The notes: a model not told the origin generated them from the sequence alone. DNA of 64,000 nucleotides from an uncultured Lachnospiraceae bacterium (GCA_910588405.1 CAJUPT010000001.1:62001-126000), one strand, 5' to 3'; counted from the stretch's first letter, positions 35,117-44,533 are shown. Numbers and translations are program-made.

Positions 35117-35836
35117 CTACTTCTGGAAAATCCGGAAATCCAATACCCCCATCTCTGTCAGCTGTTTCGCAATCTCCCCGGCTGATCTACTGCAGACCAC
35201 CACATAGAGCTTCTCCGCCGAAACCTGCTTCAAAACTTCTGGCGCTTCAATCCGGATTCCCTGACGGTATGTTCCCCATTTTTCGGGATTATTGTCCACA
35301 AAAAATGCAGGCTTTTCCTCGCCCCCATAACGTTCCAGATATTGGTCGGCCATAGCACCGGCGCCAAACAATACCAGAACAGGTTCCTGGTACTCTCCCA
35401 TATATTTGCGAAATATAAAATCCCGCTCCAACGTCTTTCTGATTTGCGTGGAGCTAACACTCCTTGTATACGGGAAAAATTCCAGCTTCGCCCCCGCCCC
35501 ATTCAGCCGCTTCTCCAGCTGCGGCCAGGCGCCCTCATGGTCCGACCCTGCAAAATGGCAGTCATAACGCAGCACTTCCCATGCCCGCCATTTATCCTGC
35601 AGATCCATCGTCACGCCGATCACCCTGTCCACATACCGGCACTGTGCCACCATCTCCAACCGCTCCTCAAAAGGAATGACCGGCGGACGCAGCTTATAGC
35701 TGGTGTATACCTCGTCGGTCACTACACCCGCAATCAGATATTCACAACGGGATTTCGCATTGCGAAGCAGATTCAGATGTCCCATATGAAACATATCAAA
35801 GGCCCCGGGACAGTAGCCTGTTTTATATTTGTCCAT
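35117..35836 (-). CDS. cytidylyltransferase with Rossmann tail
   Basis: This is a 239-residue protein. Residues 1-145 are a glycerol-3-phosphate/ethanolamine-phosphate cytidylyltransferase-type domain with the HMGH active motif at 17-20, the FxGSDH-like segment and the RSVSSTQIR signature. It should use CTP to make a CDP-alcohol or CDP-amino-alcohol. Residues about 150-239 are a Rossmann-like domain starting LVLFGAG. Its segments YGG, PAF-VDN, KWG and RQGI repeat almost word for word in the tail of the LicD protein next to it. The ATG at 35836 has GGAG 10 bases before it. The real substrate (glycerol, ethanolamine or choline phosphate) cannot be decided. Confidence 0.82.
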   Translation of the reverse strand: MDKYKTGYCPGAFDMFHMGHLNLLRNAKSRCEYLIAGVVTDEVYTSYKLRPPVIPFEERLEMVAQCRYVDRVIGVTMDLQDKWRAWEVLRYDCHFAGSDHEGAWPQLEKRLNGAGAKLEFFPYTRSVSSTQIRKTLERDFIFRKYMGEYQEPVLVLFGAGAMADQYLERYGGEEKPAFFVDNNPEKWGTYRQGIRIEAPEVLKQVSAEKLYVVVCSRSAGEIAKQLTEMGVLDFRIFQK

Positions 35837-35911
35837 TTTCAATTTTCTCCTTTGCGGTTTTGATGTTGCGTATTCTATCAGATCCTTTGTAATAAAAAAT
35901 ACGTAACAAAA

Positions 35912-35954
35912 AATCTGATGTGCCGTATGACTATTTCATACTTTACATCAGATT
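35912..35954 (-). terminator. hairpin after the Rpn-type gene, part of an inverted repeat
   Basis: Arms AATCTGATGT (35912-35921) and its perfect complement (35945-35954), with an inner GTATGA/TCATAC pair and T-rich ends on both sides. The half at 35933-35954 recurs in inverted orientation at 37056-37077. Confidence 0.6.
35933..35954 (+). repeat. left copy of a 22-base inverted repeat around the Rpn-type gene
   Basis: This 22-base sequence is identical at 21 of 22 positions to the reverse complement of 37056-37077. The two copies bracket the Rpn-type gene and a short flank on each side. Confidence 0.6.
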
Positions 35955-35980
35955 ATTTTTTATATGACCACTATAGCCAA

Positions 35981-36931
35981 TCAGTTTTCCTGTTCAATAC
36001 CAAATTCAACAAACAATTGTTTTTGAAGTTTCATATCCGACAAAGACCTCATAAAATCATTGGTCCTGCCAGCCTCTTCCAGCAAAAGGCCTAGCTTATT
36101 CACCTTTGCTTCACCCTTCACTTTTCCTATTTCTTCAATATAGTCCCATGCCGCATCCATACTCACGCCTCCCGCCAAATCTTCATCTGAAACACTATCT
36201 ATATACTCCATATATTTTTTATTATTCTTAATCTTACTTACAGCATACCACGTTTCCTTGTGCATGGCAACAACCGACTTCATTTTTTCTCTGTCAAAAC
36301 GATCCTTCAGCAACAGCAAAAACGCTTTCAAATCCCCCTCAAACCGATCGATCTCCTCATCCTTCAAATGTCTCACATCGATCAGATTCATCCGGTAATT
36401 CGGCGCCACATATTTCATCCACGCTTTCATCCCATCAGGAATATCCAGCATATCATATACACTCATCGGCCCGTCCCATGGTTCTTTTCCAACATAAAAT
36501 ACCAGTGTCACCACAGGCACTATTTTTGTCCCCTTCGGCACTCCGTCGGCATACTTTCTCAATTCTTTCTTTTCTTTCGCTCTCTCTGAAATTTTCCTGC
36601 ACTGGTAGGAATAGGAAAATGCATCCAATTCCATACAGCGCACAGGCATATAATAATGCACTCCCGTCTGGCCTTCCACGCCCATAATCACCTGAAACGC
36701 CGCTTTCCCATCAAAAATCTTACTGATTTTCTCTACGTCTCTCAAGCGTTCCAGCCCTCTAAGCCTTCCATCATCTCCTGATTGAACAACCTCCTGCGCC
36801 GCCGTATCCAGTTCTTCCAGTTTATCCGGATCTATCCTGACCATCCCGTTATAAACACCCTGACTGAACAGCTGCGCAAACACAGAATTTATTTTGATAA
36901 AATTTTTCACACTGATATCGATATCACCCAT
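35981..36931 (-). CDS. Rpn-type PD-(D/E)XK nuclease / transposase-like protein
   Basis: This 316-residue protein is of the Rpn (recombination-promoting nuclease, transposase_31/DUF4351-like) type. Visible family marks are the early FAQLFSQGVYNG segment, the ERLRDVEK...FQVIMGVEGQTGVHYYMPVR core with an E as part of the nuclease site, and VPVVTLVFYVG. The tail is helical and charged. Rpn proteins cut DNA and are often scattered and variable in copy number. The start at 36931 is 10 bases after GGAGAGG. It interrupts the glycan locus and lies between inverted repeats, so it is probably an insertion. Confidence 0.75.
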   Translation of the reverse strand: MGDIDISVKNFIKINSVFAQLFSQGVYNGMVRIDPDKLEELDTAAQEVVQSGDDGRLRGLERLRDVEKISKIFDGKAAFQVIMGVEGQTGVHYYMPVRCMELDAFSYSYQCRKISERAKEKKELRKYADGVPKGTKIVPVVTLVFYVGKEPWDGPMSVYDMLDIPDGMKAWMKYVAPNYRMNLIDVRHLKDEEIDRFEGDLKAFLLLLKDRFDREKMKSVVAMHKETWYAVSKIKNNKKYMEYIDSVSDEDLAGGVSMDAAWDYIEEIGKVKGEAKVNKLGLLLEEAGRTNDFMRSLSDMKLQKQLFVEFGIEQEN

Positions 36932-37055
36932 ATGACATAATCCTCTCCTCATTTCTCCGCGCTTATTGGAAAACTATACCATATGCTTGATAGCGCTGTA
37001 CAGTGAATTACCGTGCCAGTTAACGTCAAAAGCGTGCCAATTAGTGCCATACGGT

Positions 37056-37077
37056 AATCTAATGTAAAGTATGAAAT
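37056..37077 (-). repeat. right copy of the 22-base inverted repeat
   Basis: Reverse complement of 35933-35954 with one mismatch. It sits in a 240-base AT-rich gap upstream of the Rpn-type gene that otherwise shows no open frame; a second partial arm (TTACATCAAATCT) follows at 37092. Confidence 0.6.
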
Positions 37078-37172
37078 TGTCAACGTGCAAATTACATCAA
37101 ATCTGTATATAATAATTCTCGTTCATTCCAATACTCCTATAACACCCAAAATCCCATTGGCTCCCAAATCAG

Positions 37173-37890
37173 TTACAATGCATAGAGAATCGTTTCACAC
37201 GAACTCATTTGATAATGTCTGATATACAGTTTGTAATCATTATGCAGCGATAAAATATATTCCGGCAATTCTATAATATCCTCCGGCTTATGATAAATAC
37301 TGACAGCCAAACGAGGACGATTTCGCCGAATTGTTTTCACCGCTCCCTGTAATGCCTTCAATTCTGCTCCCTCGACATCTAAATTTAATAAATGTCACTT
37401 TTTCATCGCCTGCTACTTCATCGATAGAAGCCGTACTAATTCGGTTTCCTCCCGTATCACTTCCAATTCTGGACCCCTGCCCTCCGGTTTCTTCAAAAAA
37501 CAGTTCTGTCGCACAGTCCCAAAGGCCTTTATTATATATTTCAATATCCCTGATCGCCTCCCTTTGAGAAACCTCTAGACAATGCAGGTAGTTCTTTCTG
37601 TCCGGTTCAAAAGCAATGATTTTTTTATAATTTCCGGAACACCAGTTTATAAATGCTTTATCCGTACTACAGTTAAAACAACCTCCGTCAATAAATACCT
37701 CTCCGGGCTGCGGTGTCATAATATCCGGATCAAAGTACTGATTCTTTACATCCGTAGCCAGACTCAAATTTATAATCTGCTCTTGCTTAAAACCTTGTCC
37801 CAGGAGAAAGCTTACAATTTCTTCGTAGAAGCCGGAAGTCGTAATGGCAACATATACGTCGTCTGCTTTGACTGTGTCCATATTAACCAT
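37173..37890 (-). pseudogene. FkbM-type methyltransferase with a frameshift
   Basis: The start (VYVAITTSGFYEEIVSFLL) resembles the second half of the Rossmann domain seen across the locus, so the N-terminus looks truncated. An FkbM-type SAM methyltransferase follows with VFIDGGCFNC (motif I), IIAFEPD, and FKI-type strands. At about 37381-37386 one extra T in the run TTTA shifts the frame. Removing it restores FIKLDVEGAELKALQGA and joins to the second frame, which ends at 37173. The gene is therefore broken as sequenced. The start at 37890 has an AGGAGG site. A sequencing error is possible. Confidence 0.78.
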
Positions 37891-37913
37891 AGTCTTAGTT
37901 CCTCCTCTCTAAC

Positions 37914-40262
37914 TTATCCCTCTCTCCAACTCACCGACACATTTCTATAAAAGTAAACCGGTACCCAGAATATTTTTTCTTCTGGTATTCCTTTTTGCTT
38001 TAACTCAAATCGTATTTCTTCCGCTAAACCTTCATTCAACACTGCAATAATTACCTGATCAAATTCCCATTCTTCTATTCCTTCAACAGATTCTATGTTA
38101 TCCGGATATGTTTCCAACGTATTTTTATTTTTTGCTATTTTTTTATCTACCCACCTGATTCTTCGCTCCTGGCTTTGATCCTGAAGTCTATGATACAGTT
38201 CTCTGCCGAATTTTCCGGCTCCATACAAAACAATATTCTTTTCCAAAAGCTCGCAGGGATAATAAGCTGCCCGTCCGTATCGCTCCACATATTCCTGCTC
38301 CAATACTATTTTTTCAGACCGTTCACGTATTCCCCACTCCGCGTCATACTCCTGCTTACATTTTCTAACCAGTTCTCGTTCTTCTTTACTGCAGCGCAGC
38401 AAAGAATATGCCAGACAACTTCCCTTATAGTAGTCTCTGATATTCTCCCAATACATTTTACGCACAAATATATTCAGTATATCTTCTTTTGACAACTTGG
38501 GGGCATACTCAAGAAGATTTCCCCGCTGTCCGGTTTCATCGTCCGGAAATGTAGCAAAATACTCCAAAGTCTCCTTATCTGGTGAAACGGACATATATTG
38601 AAAATACAATTCTATTGCCGCCAGCGAATCAAAGACAATACTGTTCCTATTTTCCGCTTCTACCATTCGACTTACAAAAAGCTCCATTGCTCTTTGCTGA
38701 TCTTTGAAACCATGCTGAAGGAGATATTCTCCCTCAAAATCATCAAATACAGGTATTATTTTTTTATCTTCACGCTCATAGGCCACCGTTTGCCCATGAG
38801 GGGCCCGAAACAGCATCTCTGCCAGTAAACGATTCTCAGGCCCATTCGGAAAGAAAACATGGTAAACACATCCTTCTGACATATTTACCTTATCCAGTCT
38901 AAAGAAAAAGGAATGAATTGGATCGACATAAAAATCCATCATCAATTGATGCAGGCATCCCTGGTTCAATCCTGTTCCAGATGCATCCACAAATGCAAAA
39001 TCATTGTCTGTGACATCCACCTGCTGTTGGAGATATTGTACTGCCAAATTTCTTTTTTCTTTCTGCTTATTTAAATAGAAGGTTTGAAACGAACCACTAC
39101 ATTCCAGTCTTTTTACAAGAATCACCAAGGACTGCCGAGATAATTCCGTGTCGGCCTTTCTACATCCATACGGCAGAAAATCTGCCAGCTCCGTTACTGT
39201 GAGTTCTAATGTATCCGCCAAATCCTGCGTCGTCCGTATTTTTTCAGGATAAGACCAGGCAATCAATTTTAACAAATTAAAATATTCTTTTCTTAGAGAA
39301 CACATCTTCCAGGCTTTTCTGGAACCATAAATATAATGTGTCTCTATCTGTAAGCCTTTGTTTTTTATGATACTGTCTGCAGCCACTTTAGCCAAATAAC
39401 CGTCTCTTGCAATAAAGTACAGTCTTTTTATCCCCAAGCACTCACATTCCCGCAGAATCCAATTCGCATAACAATAAATCAAAGGCCCACATATAGAACT
39501 GCCCATCCTTTCTGCCGTTGTTTTTAAACCATCAGCATATCTAGTATAACTTGCCTGTCCTATCAAAAGCTGTAAAACAGCATTGTCCGACTGATATTTT
39601 AAGAATCTTTTCTCATGTCTCATAAAAATTTTTGGCTTTAGATGAACTGCATGGATACCTAAACGTTTGGCCATCTCAATATCCTGATGTTGATTATCCC
39701 CATAATGAGTCCAGTCCCGATATTGTATGTTTTCTATGTCTCTTACTTTTTGATACAAATTTCCTGTCGTCTTTTTCACTTTTAACTCTGAGGAAACATA
39801 CAACGGAATTCCTCTGAAAATTTCATCAGTTTTAATAAGTATTTTTCTAATCATATCCTGTGATAAATACATGTCCGAAACAAGTATCACACGGTTGCCG
39901 CTTTTTATTTGTTGTTTTAACTTTTTAATATTTTGAATAATAGGCAGTACATTATCCAATTCTATTTCCTGCTCCAATCGGCATAGCTGTTCCTGCATTA
40001 CAGCATCCAGTTCACCTGCCATACTCATTGCCATATAAATATCACTCAATGTGATTTCTTCAATTCCATCTGTCTCACTATGAAACCGTGCAACCTTTTC
40101 TGCCTGAATCCGTAAAGTATAAAAATTATAACGTATATGATATGGCAGATTTTGATACTTTTCTTCTGCCATCAAGCGCTGATGCATAACAGCAAAAATT
40201 CCATACGGCGTAGCTGTTGTCCTGGCAATCAATGTATCAAAAACATCAAAACTATACAACAT
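37914..40262 (-). CDS. HAD-superfamily protein with Rossmann tail
   Basis: This is a 782-residue protein. The N-terminus carries HAD motifs: SFDVFDTLIAR (nucleophile D6 and D9), VILVSDMYLS (motif II) and YGDNQHQDIEMAKRLG (motif IV). Residues about 220-660 form a large unassigned part also seen in polysaccharide loci, with RLYFIARDGYLAKV. The last 107 residues are a Rossmann-like domain with YGAG at 680-683. The start at 40262 follows GGGAGAGG; 29 upstream codons overlap the gap after the previous gene. A role as phosphatase or phosphotransferase acting on a glycan intermediate is inferred from the HAD core. Confidence 0.72.
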   Translation of the reverse strand: MLYSFDVFDTLIARTTATPYGIFAVMHQRLMAEEKYQNLPYHIRYNFYTLRIQAEKVARFHSETDGIEEITLSDIYMAMSMAGELDAVMQEQLCRLEQEIELDNVLPIIQNIKKLKQQIKSGNRVILVSDMYLSQDMIRKILIKTDEIFRGIPLYVSSELKVKKTTGNLYQKVRDIENIQYRDWTHYGDNQHQDIEMAKRLGIHAVHLKPKIFMRHEKRFLKYQSDNAVLQLLIGQASYTRYADGLKTTAERMGSSICGPLIYCYANWILRECECLGIKRLYFIARDGYLAKVAADSIIKNKGLQIETHYIYGSRKAWKMCSLRKEYFNLLKLIAWSYPEKIRTTQDLADTLELTVTELADFLPYGCRKADTELSRQSLVILVKRLECSGSFQTFYLNKQKEKRNLAVQYLQQQVDVTDNDFAFVDASGTGLNQGCLHQLMMDFYVDPIHSFFFRLDKVNMSEGCVYHVFFPNGPENRLLAEMLFRAPHGQTVAYEREDKKIIPVFDDFEGEYLLQHGFKDQQRAMELFVSRMVEAENRNSIVFDSLAAIELYFQYMSVSPDKETLEYFATFPDDETGQRGNLLEYAPKLSKEDILNIFVRKMYWENIRDYYKGSCLAYSLLRCSKEERELVRKCKQEYDAEWGIRERSEKIVLEQEYVERYGRAAYYPCELLEKNIVLYGAGKFGRELYHRLQDQSQERRIRWVDKKIAKNKNTLETYPDNIESVEGIEEWEFDQVIIAVLNEGLAEEIRFELKQKGIPEEKIFWVPVYFYRNVSVSWREG

Positions 40263-40320
40263 CTTCCTATACCTCTCCCATAAAATACATGCCCTCACCA
40301 ATGCAATATATTTTAATAAT

Positions 40321-41598
40321 TTAGATAAATACCATATCCGTATACGCAATCCTCATATGGTCATGATGATAAATCAAAAAAATAGAGAGCAGATTTTCAA
40401 ACAAATACCCCATATATCTGTCCTCTCTCGGCATCACCAAAGCTTCTTTATATTTTCGGTCTATCATAGAAGCTACCGAAAATGCAAATTCGCAGTATTT
40501 ATCGAACCATACTCTTTTAAAAATTGCCATATTACAGGGAATAAAGAAATGCATCTGCTCATACTGATCTATCACATCCTCATAAGATATATCGTAATTG
40601 ATCACCGCATCTTTCCAGTACCGCCAATCATGTCTGAAACCATATTTTGAAAAAAATTCCTTGTTTGTACAATGATTAAACTGAGGTATAACAGCCACCA
40701 CATCAATATTTTGTTTCTTCATAAACTGGATATCACTCTTTTCCATTCTAAATCTTCTACGGTATTGACACAGTCCTACATAATCCTGACCGAAGGTATT
40801 TTTCCATATCCAATATAATGCCGTACATTCACAATAATTTCGGTTCTCCTCAGAAATATGGTCGCCCGTATCATCTGTCAGATAACCCATTCGTTCGGTT
40901 GTAAGGGCAGCTCCTGCCTGTATCGAAATTTCCCATTCCTTCTTTCCCAGCGTCGTTTCCTTTTTCTTATTCAAATGACTTGTTACATTATATATTTCCA
41001 TACCCTTTATAGATATTTTAGCAGTATCATCCTTTAAGCCTGGTAATTTACAATAGGAACCATACGACTGCTCAAATGCTTTAAGACTACATTTTTCTTT
41101 TAGCATTACCTCAGCAATACTGCTCCATCGAGTTCTGAATAACGCACGCCCTGTTTTCTCTTCTATAATTGCAATATGTCCCTTTTCCATATAAGGGTAA
41201 TCATAATCAAGCTTAAACGCACTCTGCTGCTGATTATACGCTTCCACCCATTCGCGGTCACGCATTTCCAAAAGTATATCCGGTAAAAGCAAAAGAATAT
41301 TTTTATATCCCAAATCTATAAGTTCTTCCAGCAACTCCTGATTATTACCAGCAATTGCAATAACAATTGACATTTGGTTAATGGATGTTTTATATTCAGA
41401 AAGCTCCTTCGCCTCCCATACTTTTCTTTCATTTATATAAGATGGGTTATCCTTTTTTTTCGTCACAATATATCCTTCCGGATATATTTTATATTTCACC
41501 ATTCTTTTAGACAACCTCTTGGCATTAATTCCCGCACCGTATATAAATATGTGGTCTTTTTTTTTCAAATACTCCATCAAATCTTTTTCTGTTTCCAT
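40321..41598 (-). CDS. DUF4422 glycosyltransferase with N-terminal Rossmann domain
   Basis: This is a 425-residue protein. Residues about 10-110 are a Rossmann-like domain beginning HIFIYGAGINAKRL. From about residue 195 a DUF4422 domain follows, a family found in capsule loci and thought to be glycosyltransferases. Its typical segments are AGAALTTERMGYLTDDTGD, YCECTALYWIWKN, VGLCQYRRRF and the end segment with REDRYMGYLFE. It lies between the activase and the HAD gene. The donor sugar is unknown. Confidence 0.78.
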   Translation of the reverse strand: METEKDLMEYLKKKDHIFIYGAGINAKRLSKRMVKYKIYPEGYIVTKKKDNPSYINERKVWEAKELSEYKTSINQMSIVIAIAGNNQELLEELIDLGYKNILLLLPDILLEMRDREWVEAYNQQQSAFKLDYDYPYMEKGHIAIIEEKTGRALFRTRWSSIAEVMLKEKCSLKAFEQSYGSYCKLPGLKDDTAKISIKGMEIYNVTSHLNKKKETTLGKKEWEISIQAGAALTTERMGYLTDDTGDHISEENRNYCECTALYWIWKNTFGQDYVGLCQYRRRFRMEKSDIQFMKKQNIDVVAVIPQFNHCTNKEFFSKYGFRHDWRYWKDAVINYDISYEDVIDQYEQMHFFIPCNMAIFKRVWFDKYCEFAFSVASMIDRKYKEALVMPREDRYMGYLFENLLSIFLIYHHDHMRIAYTDMVFI

Positions 41599-41649
41599 TT
41601 TCCTACACTCTTTCCATTTCCCAGCTTAATATCCCATTCAAACAATTCC

Positions 41650-42528
41650 TTATATGTTTATAATCTCTACTTCTATTCCTATTTTTTCTAGTTCGCATTT
41701 TACCTCATTCATCCGCTCATCTGAAACAGCCTGTAGCTTTTCCGCTTTCATTCCCAAATGCCTGTATTTACTTTCTCCCAAATTATGAACACCAAAAATC
41801 TGTACCGGATAGATCGCGTATTCCATCAAAAACTGGCATATAGCGTCCCAATTTCTTGATTCTAATACGTATTCTTCGGAACAGGGAATTCGGAAATGTA
41901 TTTTTTTCTCCTGTTCGGCCAAAAACTGTACATTATGAAAATATGTTTCCACATCTCCACCTAAAATCTGTTTACACATTTCTTTATCCAAAAGTTTTAT
42001 GTCAACATAATAGAAATCAATATAATCCAACGCTTTTTTAACATTTATTTCCGGAACAAACAAAGATGTTTCAATAGCCATATGAACCTTTTTTTCTTTC
42101 AGACTTTCCCATACAGGAACAAGCTCTGATGCCTGTAGCAACGGTTCTCCTCCTGAAAAGGTCACTCCGCCGTCATCTCCCCAGAAACCAGCATCCTTTT
42201 CAAGAATATGTACCAATTCGTCAGTTCCATATTCTCTCCCACACTGACGAAGCACCTGAAGAGGACACTGTCTGCCACTAGATGAAACGTCTGATATCCC
42301 AAGTTCCTTTTCCTGTTTTAAAACAGCACAATTTTTATTATAAATACATGTCTCCCCTGACTTTTTACATTTCTCCACATCATAATAATACTGTTTCTCA
42401 AAACGCAAATTCTCCGGATTCGCACACCATGGACAGCGAATTCCACACCCCTTTAAAAAAACTGTGGTTCGAATTCCTGGTCCGTCATGAAAACACATTC
42501 TTTGTATATTAGATACCAACACACTCAT
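41650..42528 (-). CDS. glycyl radical enzyme activase (radical SAM)
   Basis: This is a 292-residue radical SAM protein of the PflA-type activase family. The motif GCGIRCPWC gives C28-X3-C32-X2-C35. FHDGPGIRTTVFLKGC is the typical lead-in, and TFSGGEPLLQ is the AdoMet motif. Between them is a cysteine-containing insert (residues about 50-100) like the ferredoxin insert of eliminase activases, though with an incomplete cluster pattern. It starts 1 base after the stop of the glycyl radical enzyme at 42530, so the two are a coupled pair. Ten upstream codons are dropped because GAGGGAAAGAG serves the 42528 ATG. Confidence 0.92.
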   Translation of the reverse strand: MSVLVSNIQRMCFHDGPGIRTTVFLKGCGIRCPWCANPENLRFEKQYYYDVEKCKKSGETCIYNKNCAVLKQEKELGISDVSSSGRQCPLQVLRQCGREYGTDELVHILEKDAGFWGDDGGVTFSGGEPLLQASELVPVWESLKEKKVHMAIETSLFVPEINVKKALDYIDFYYVDIKLLDKEMCKQILGGDVETYFHNVQFLAEQEKKIHFRIPCSEEYVLESRNWDAICQFLMEYAIYPVQIFGVHNLGESKYRHLGMKAEKLQAVSDERMNEVKCELEKIGIEVEIINI

Positions 42529-42529
42529 A

Positions 42530-44533
42530 TTAGCTCTTTCCCTCATTTTGTAATGCACGCTGAATTAAAACATCCTGATAATTTTCAGGTAACTCAACAA
42601 AATATGCACTGAACCCCCATACACGCACAATCAAGTTTTGGAAATTCTCCGGATTTTGCTTTGCCTCTATCAAAACAGAGCTGCTGATTACATTCATCTG
42701 GAGCTGGAAAAATCCCATCTCAATCCCGCGAAGAATCATCTCCTGAAATTTTCTGAGATTCTGCTCCATGAATACAGGATTAACCATAAGGTCTACTACA
42801 TTTCCATTAAACCGATTTTCTTTATAATCCAGACTGGACGCAAAATGAATAAGCTCCGTATATGAAGAAACATTTTCATTGGAAATATGGACAATAAAAG
42901 GCGCTCCCGCCCTTCTTCCGTCAAAAGATGCAGGTACATTATCTGCCTCATTAATATATGAAGGATTACTGACTCCAAACTTTAGTTTTCCGTTATCGCG
43001 AGTCCGAAACTCCTTCGTATTTTCTGTCACAAAACGCAGAATTTCATTAGAAAGCTCGATTACTTTATCCGTATCGCATCCATATTGATCCTCATTTACT
43101 TTTAAAATATATTCTGTCTCCGGATATCCCTGATAATCATAAAAACAGATTTTCTTTGCATCAACCAGATGATATCTGTGTTCTTCAAATACATATTTTT
43201 TTATATTTAAGAGAGCATTTACTACATTTCCCAATGCTACGGTTGTCATTCCAATATTATGATATTTTGCTCCTCCTGAAACAATATCTTTTTTACTCTC
43301 CCTGCAACCCTCTATAAATACGGAATAAAGAGTGTTCTTTTGATAACTCCGCTCATAAAGCCGTCTCTTTACACGCATAATTTCTCGTTTCAAATATCTC
43401 AAATAACATTGTTTTAACTGCTCAAATGTTTGGAATCGATTTAAACGTTCTTCCATAAACAAATCATATAACGGCTTTACATAAACCAAACGTTCTTCAT
43501 TGTTCATAGAACTGCTTTTGCCTCCAATCAAGGGTTCCCAACAAGCAGAGGTTGTATATTCGTAAGCATCTCCCTTCTCCACACCAAAATCCAGCAGCCT
43601 GGGAATGATAACATCATCATTTGCCAATAATGGACTTCCAATGCCCGTGGCCATACAAAGAAGCGCCGATTCTAACAAGTCGCCAGGAATTTTTTTATTT
43701 GCTCTGAGTACAATTTTAGGATCAGACAGTTGAAGTTCCCTTACAGCCTTTAATATCATATCTGTCAAATCATTGCGAATATAATTTCCTTCCTGATCCG
43801 AACCTCCCAGAATCATGACCTGTCCGGTATCTCCAAGCAATACATTACTTTTAAACCAATAATGCTCATGCAGTCTGCCGATAAAATCTTTTAAAATCTG
43901 TTCCGCCTGTTCTTTTGTTAAATTGCCATTTTTTATATCTCGGATATAATAGGGATACAGCAGCATATCCAGCCGTCCAAGCCCTACCAGCCTGCTTCCT
44001 GTCTGCCACAGCATCTGATTCAGAAACAGAATCCGTTGAATCGCTTCTTCGAAAGACTCTGCCCCACTTTCTTTCATACGACGAAACCACTGGAGCTTCT
44101 GCTGAAAGTATTTTGGCTTTTCTATTTCTAAACAGTGAATAATTCTGTCTGATAACAATATTAGTCCATCAAGCACCGCATTATATTCTCTGCAAAAATC
44201 ATTAGAGCAACCGTCTTTTGGATATTTTCTACAAGCCAAACCCTCCTGCAAAATCAATTTATATGCAGGTGTCAGATTTGATATCTGTGTATAAAAACGA
44301 TAGTGAAAATCCAGAAAATAGACAAAACGATGATCATCTAATTCGATTTCCATATTCTCGCATAAATAGCGGAAGCTTTCCTGAAAATCCTGTTTTGCTC
44401 TGGCTTCATAAAATTCCAATGCATTCTCTCTAAGCCATTCATCCAGATGTATGGATGTCTCCGGTAGTTTTTTTCTTTCAAATAACTCTTTATCGTTCAA
44501 TTTTTCTTTATTTAGCGTCATATCCATTTTCAT
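42530..44533 (-). CDS. glycyl radical enzyme of unknown substrate
   Basis: This is a 667-residue member of the pyruvate formate-lyase/glycyl radical superfamily, shorter than PFL or choline lyase. The radical glycine is G640 in RVWGFSAYF. The active loop is TTSACWEP, with thiyl cysteine C331 and a C-x-E glutamate at E333. The C-x-E pattern is that of dehydratases and lyases (diol dehydratase, CutC, HypD), not of PFL, which has adjacent cysteines. It is translationally coupled on both sides: its start overlaps the preceding gene by 4 bases and the activase follows after 1 base. No catabolic partner genes or microcompartment genes are near. The substrate cannot be read from the sequence. Confidence 0.9.
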   Translation of the reverse strand: MKMDMTLNKEKLNDKELFERKKLPETSIHLDEWLRENALEFYEARAKQDFQESFRYLCENMEIELDDHRFVYFLDFHYRFYTQISNLTPAYKLILQEGLACRKYPKDGCSNDFCREYNAVLDGLILLSDRIIHCLEIEKPKYFQQKLQWFRRMKESGAESFEEAIQRILFLNQMLWQTGSRLVGLGRLDMLLYPYYIRDIKNGNLTKEQAEQILKDFIGRLHEHYWFKSNVLLGDTGQVMILGGSDQEGNYIRNDLTDMILKAVRELQLSDPKIVLRANKKIPGDLLESALLCMATGIGSPLLANDDVIIPRLLDFGVEKGDAYEYTTSACWEPLIGGKSSSMNNEERLVYVKPLYDLFMEERLNRFQTFEQLKQCYLRYLKREIMRVKRRLYERSYQKNTLYSVFIEGCRESKKDIVSGGAKYHNIGMTTVALGNVVNALLNIKKYVFEEHRYHLVDAKKICFYDYQGYPETEYILKVNEDQYGCDTDKVIELSNEILRFVTENTKEFRTRDNGKLKFGVSNPSYINEADNVPASFDGRRAGAPFIVHISNENVSSYTELIHFASSLDYKENRFNGNVVDLMVNPVFMEQNLRKFQEMILRGIEMGFFQLQMNVISSSVLIEAKQNPENFQNLIVRVWGFSAYFVELPENYQDVLIQRALQNEGKS

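Noticed and set aside
37381..37386. FkbM frameshift as a phase-variation switch
   Set aside because: The local run is only three T long; there is no repeat tract long enough to slip often.
42530..44533. Calling the glycyl radical enzyme pyruvate formate-lyase or choline lyase
   Set aside because: It lacks the adjacent cysteine pair of PFL and is much shorter than CutC; the C-x-E loop only shows a lyase/dehydratase type.
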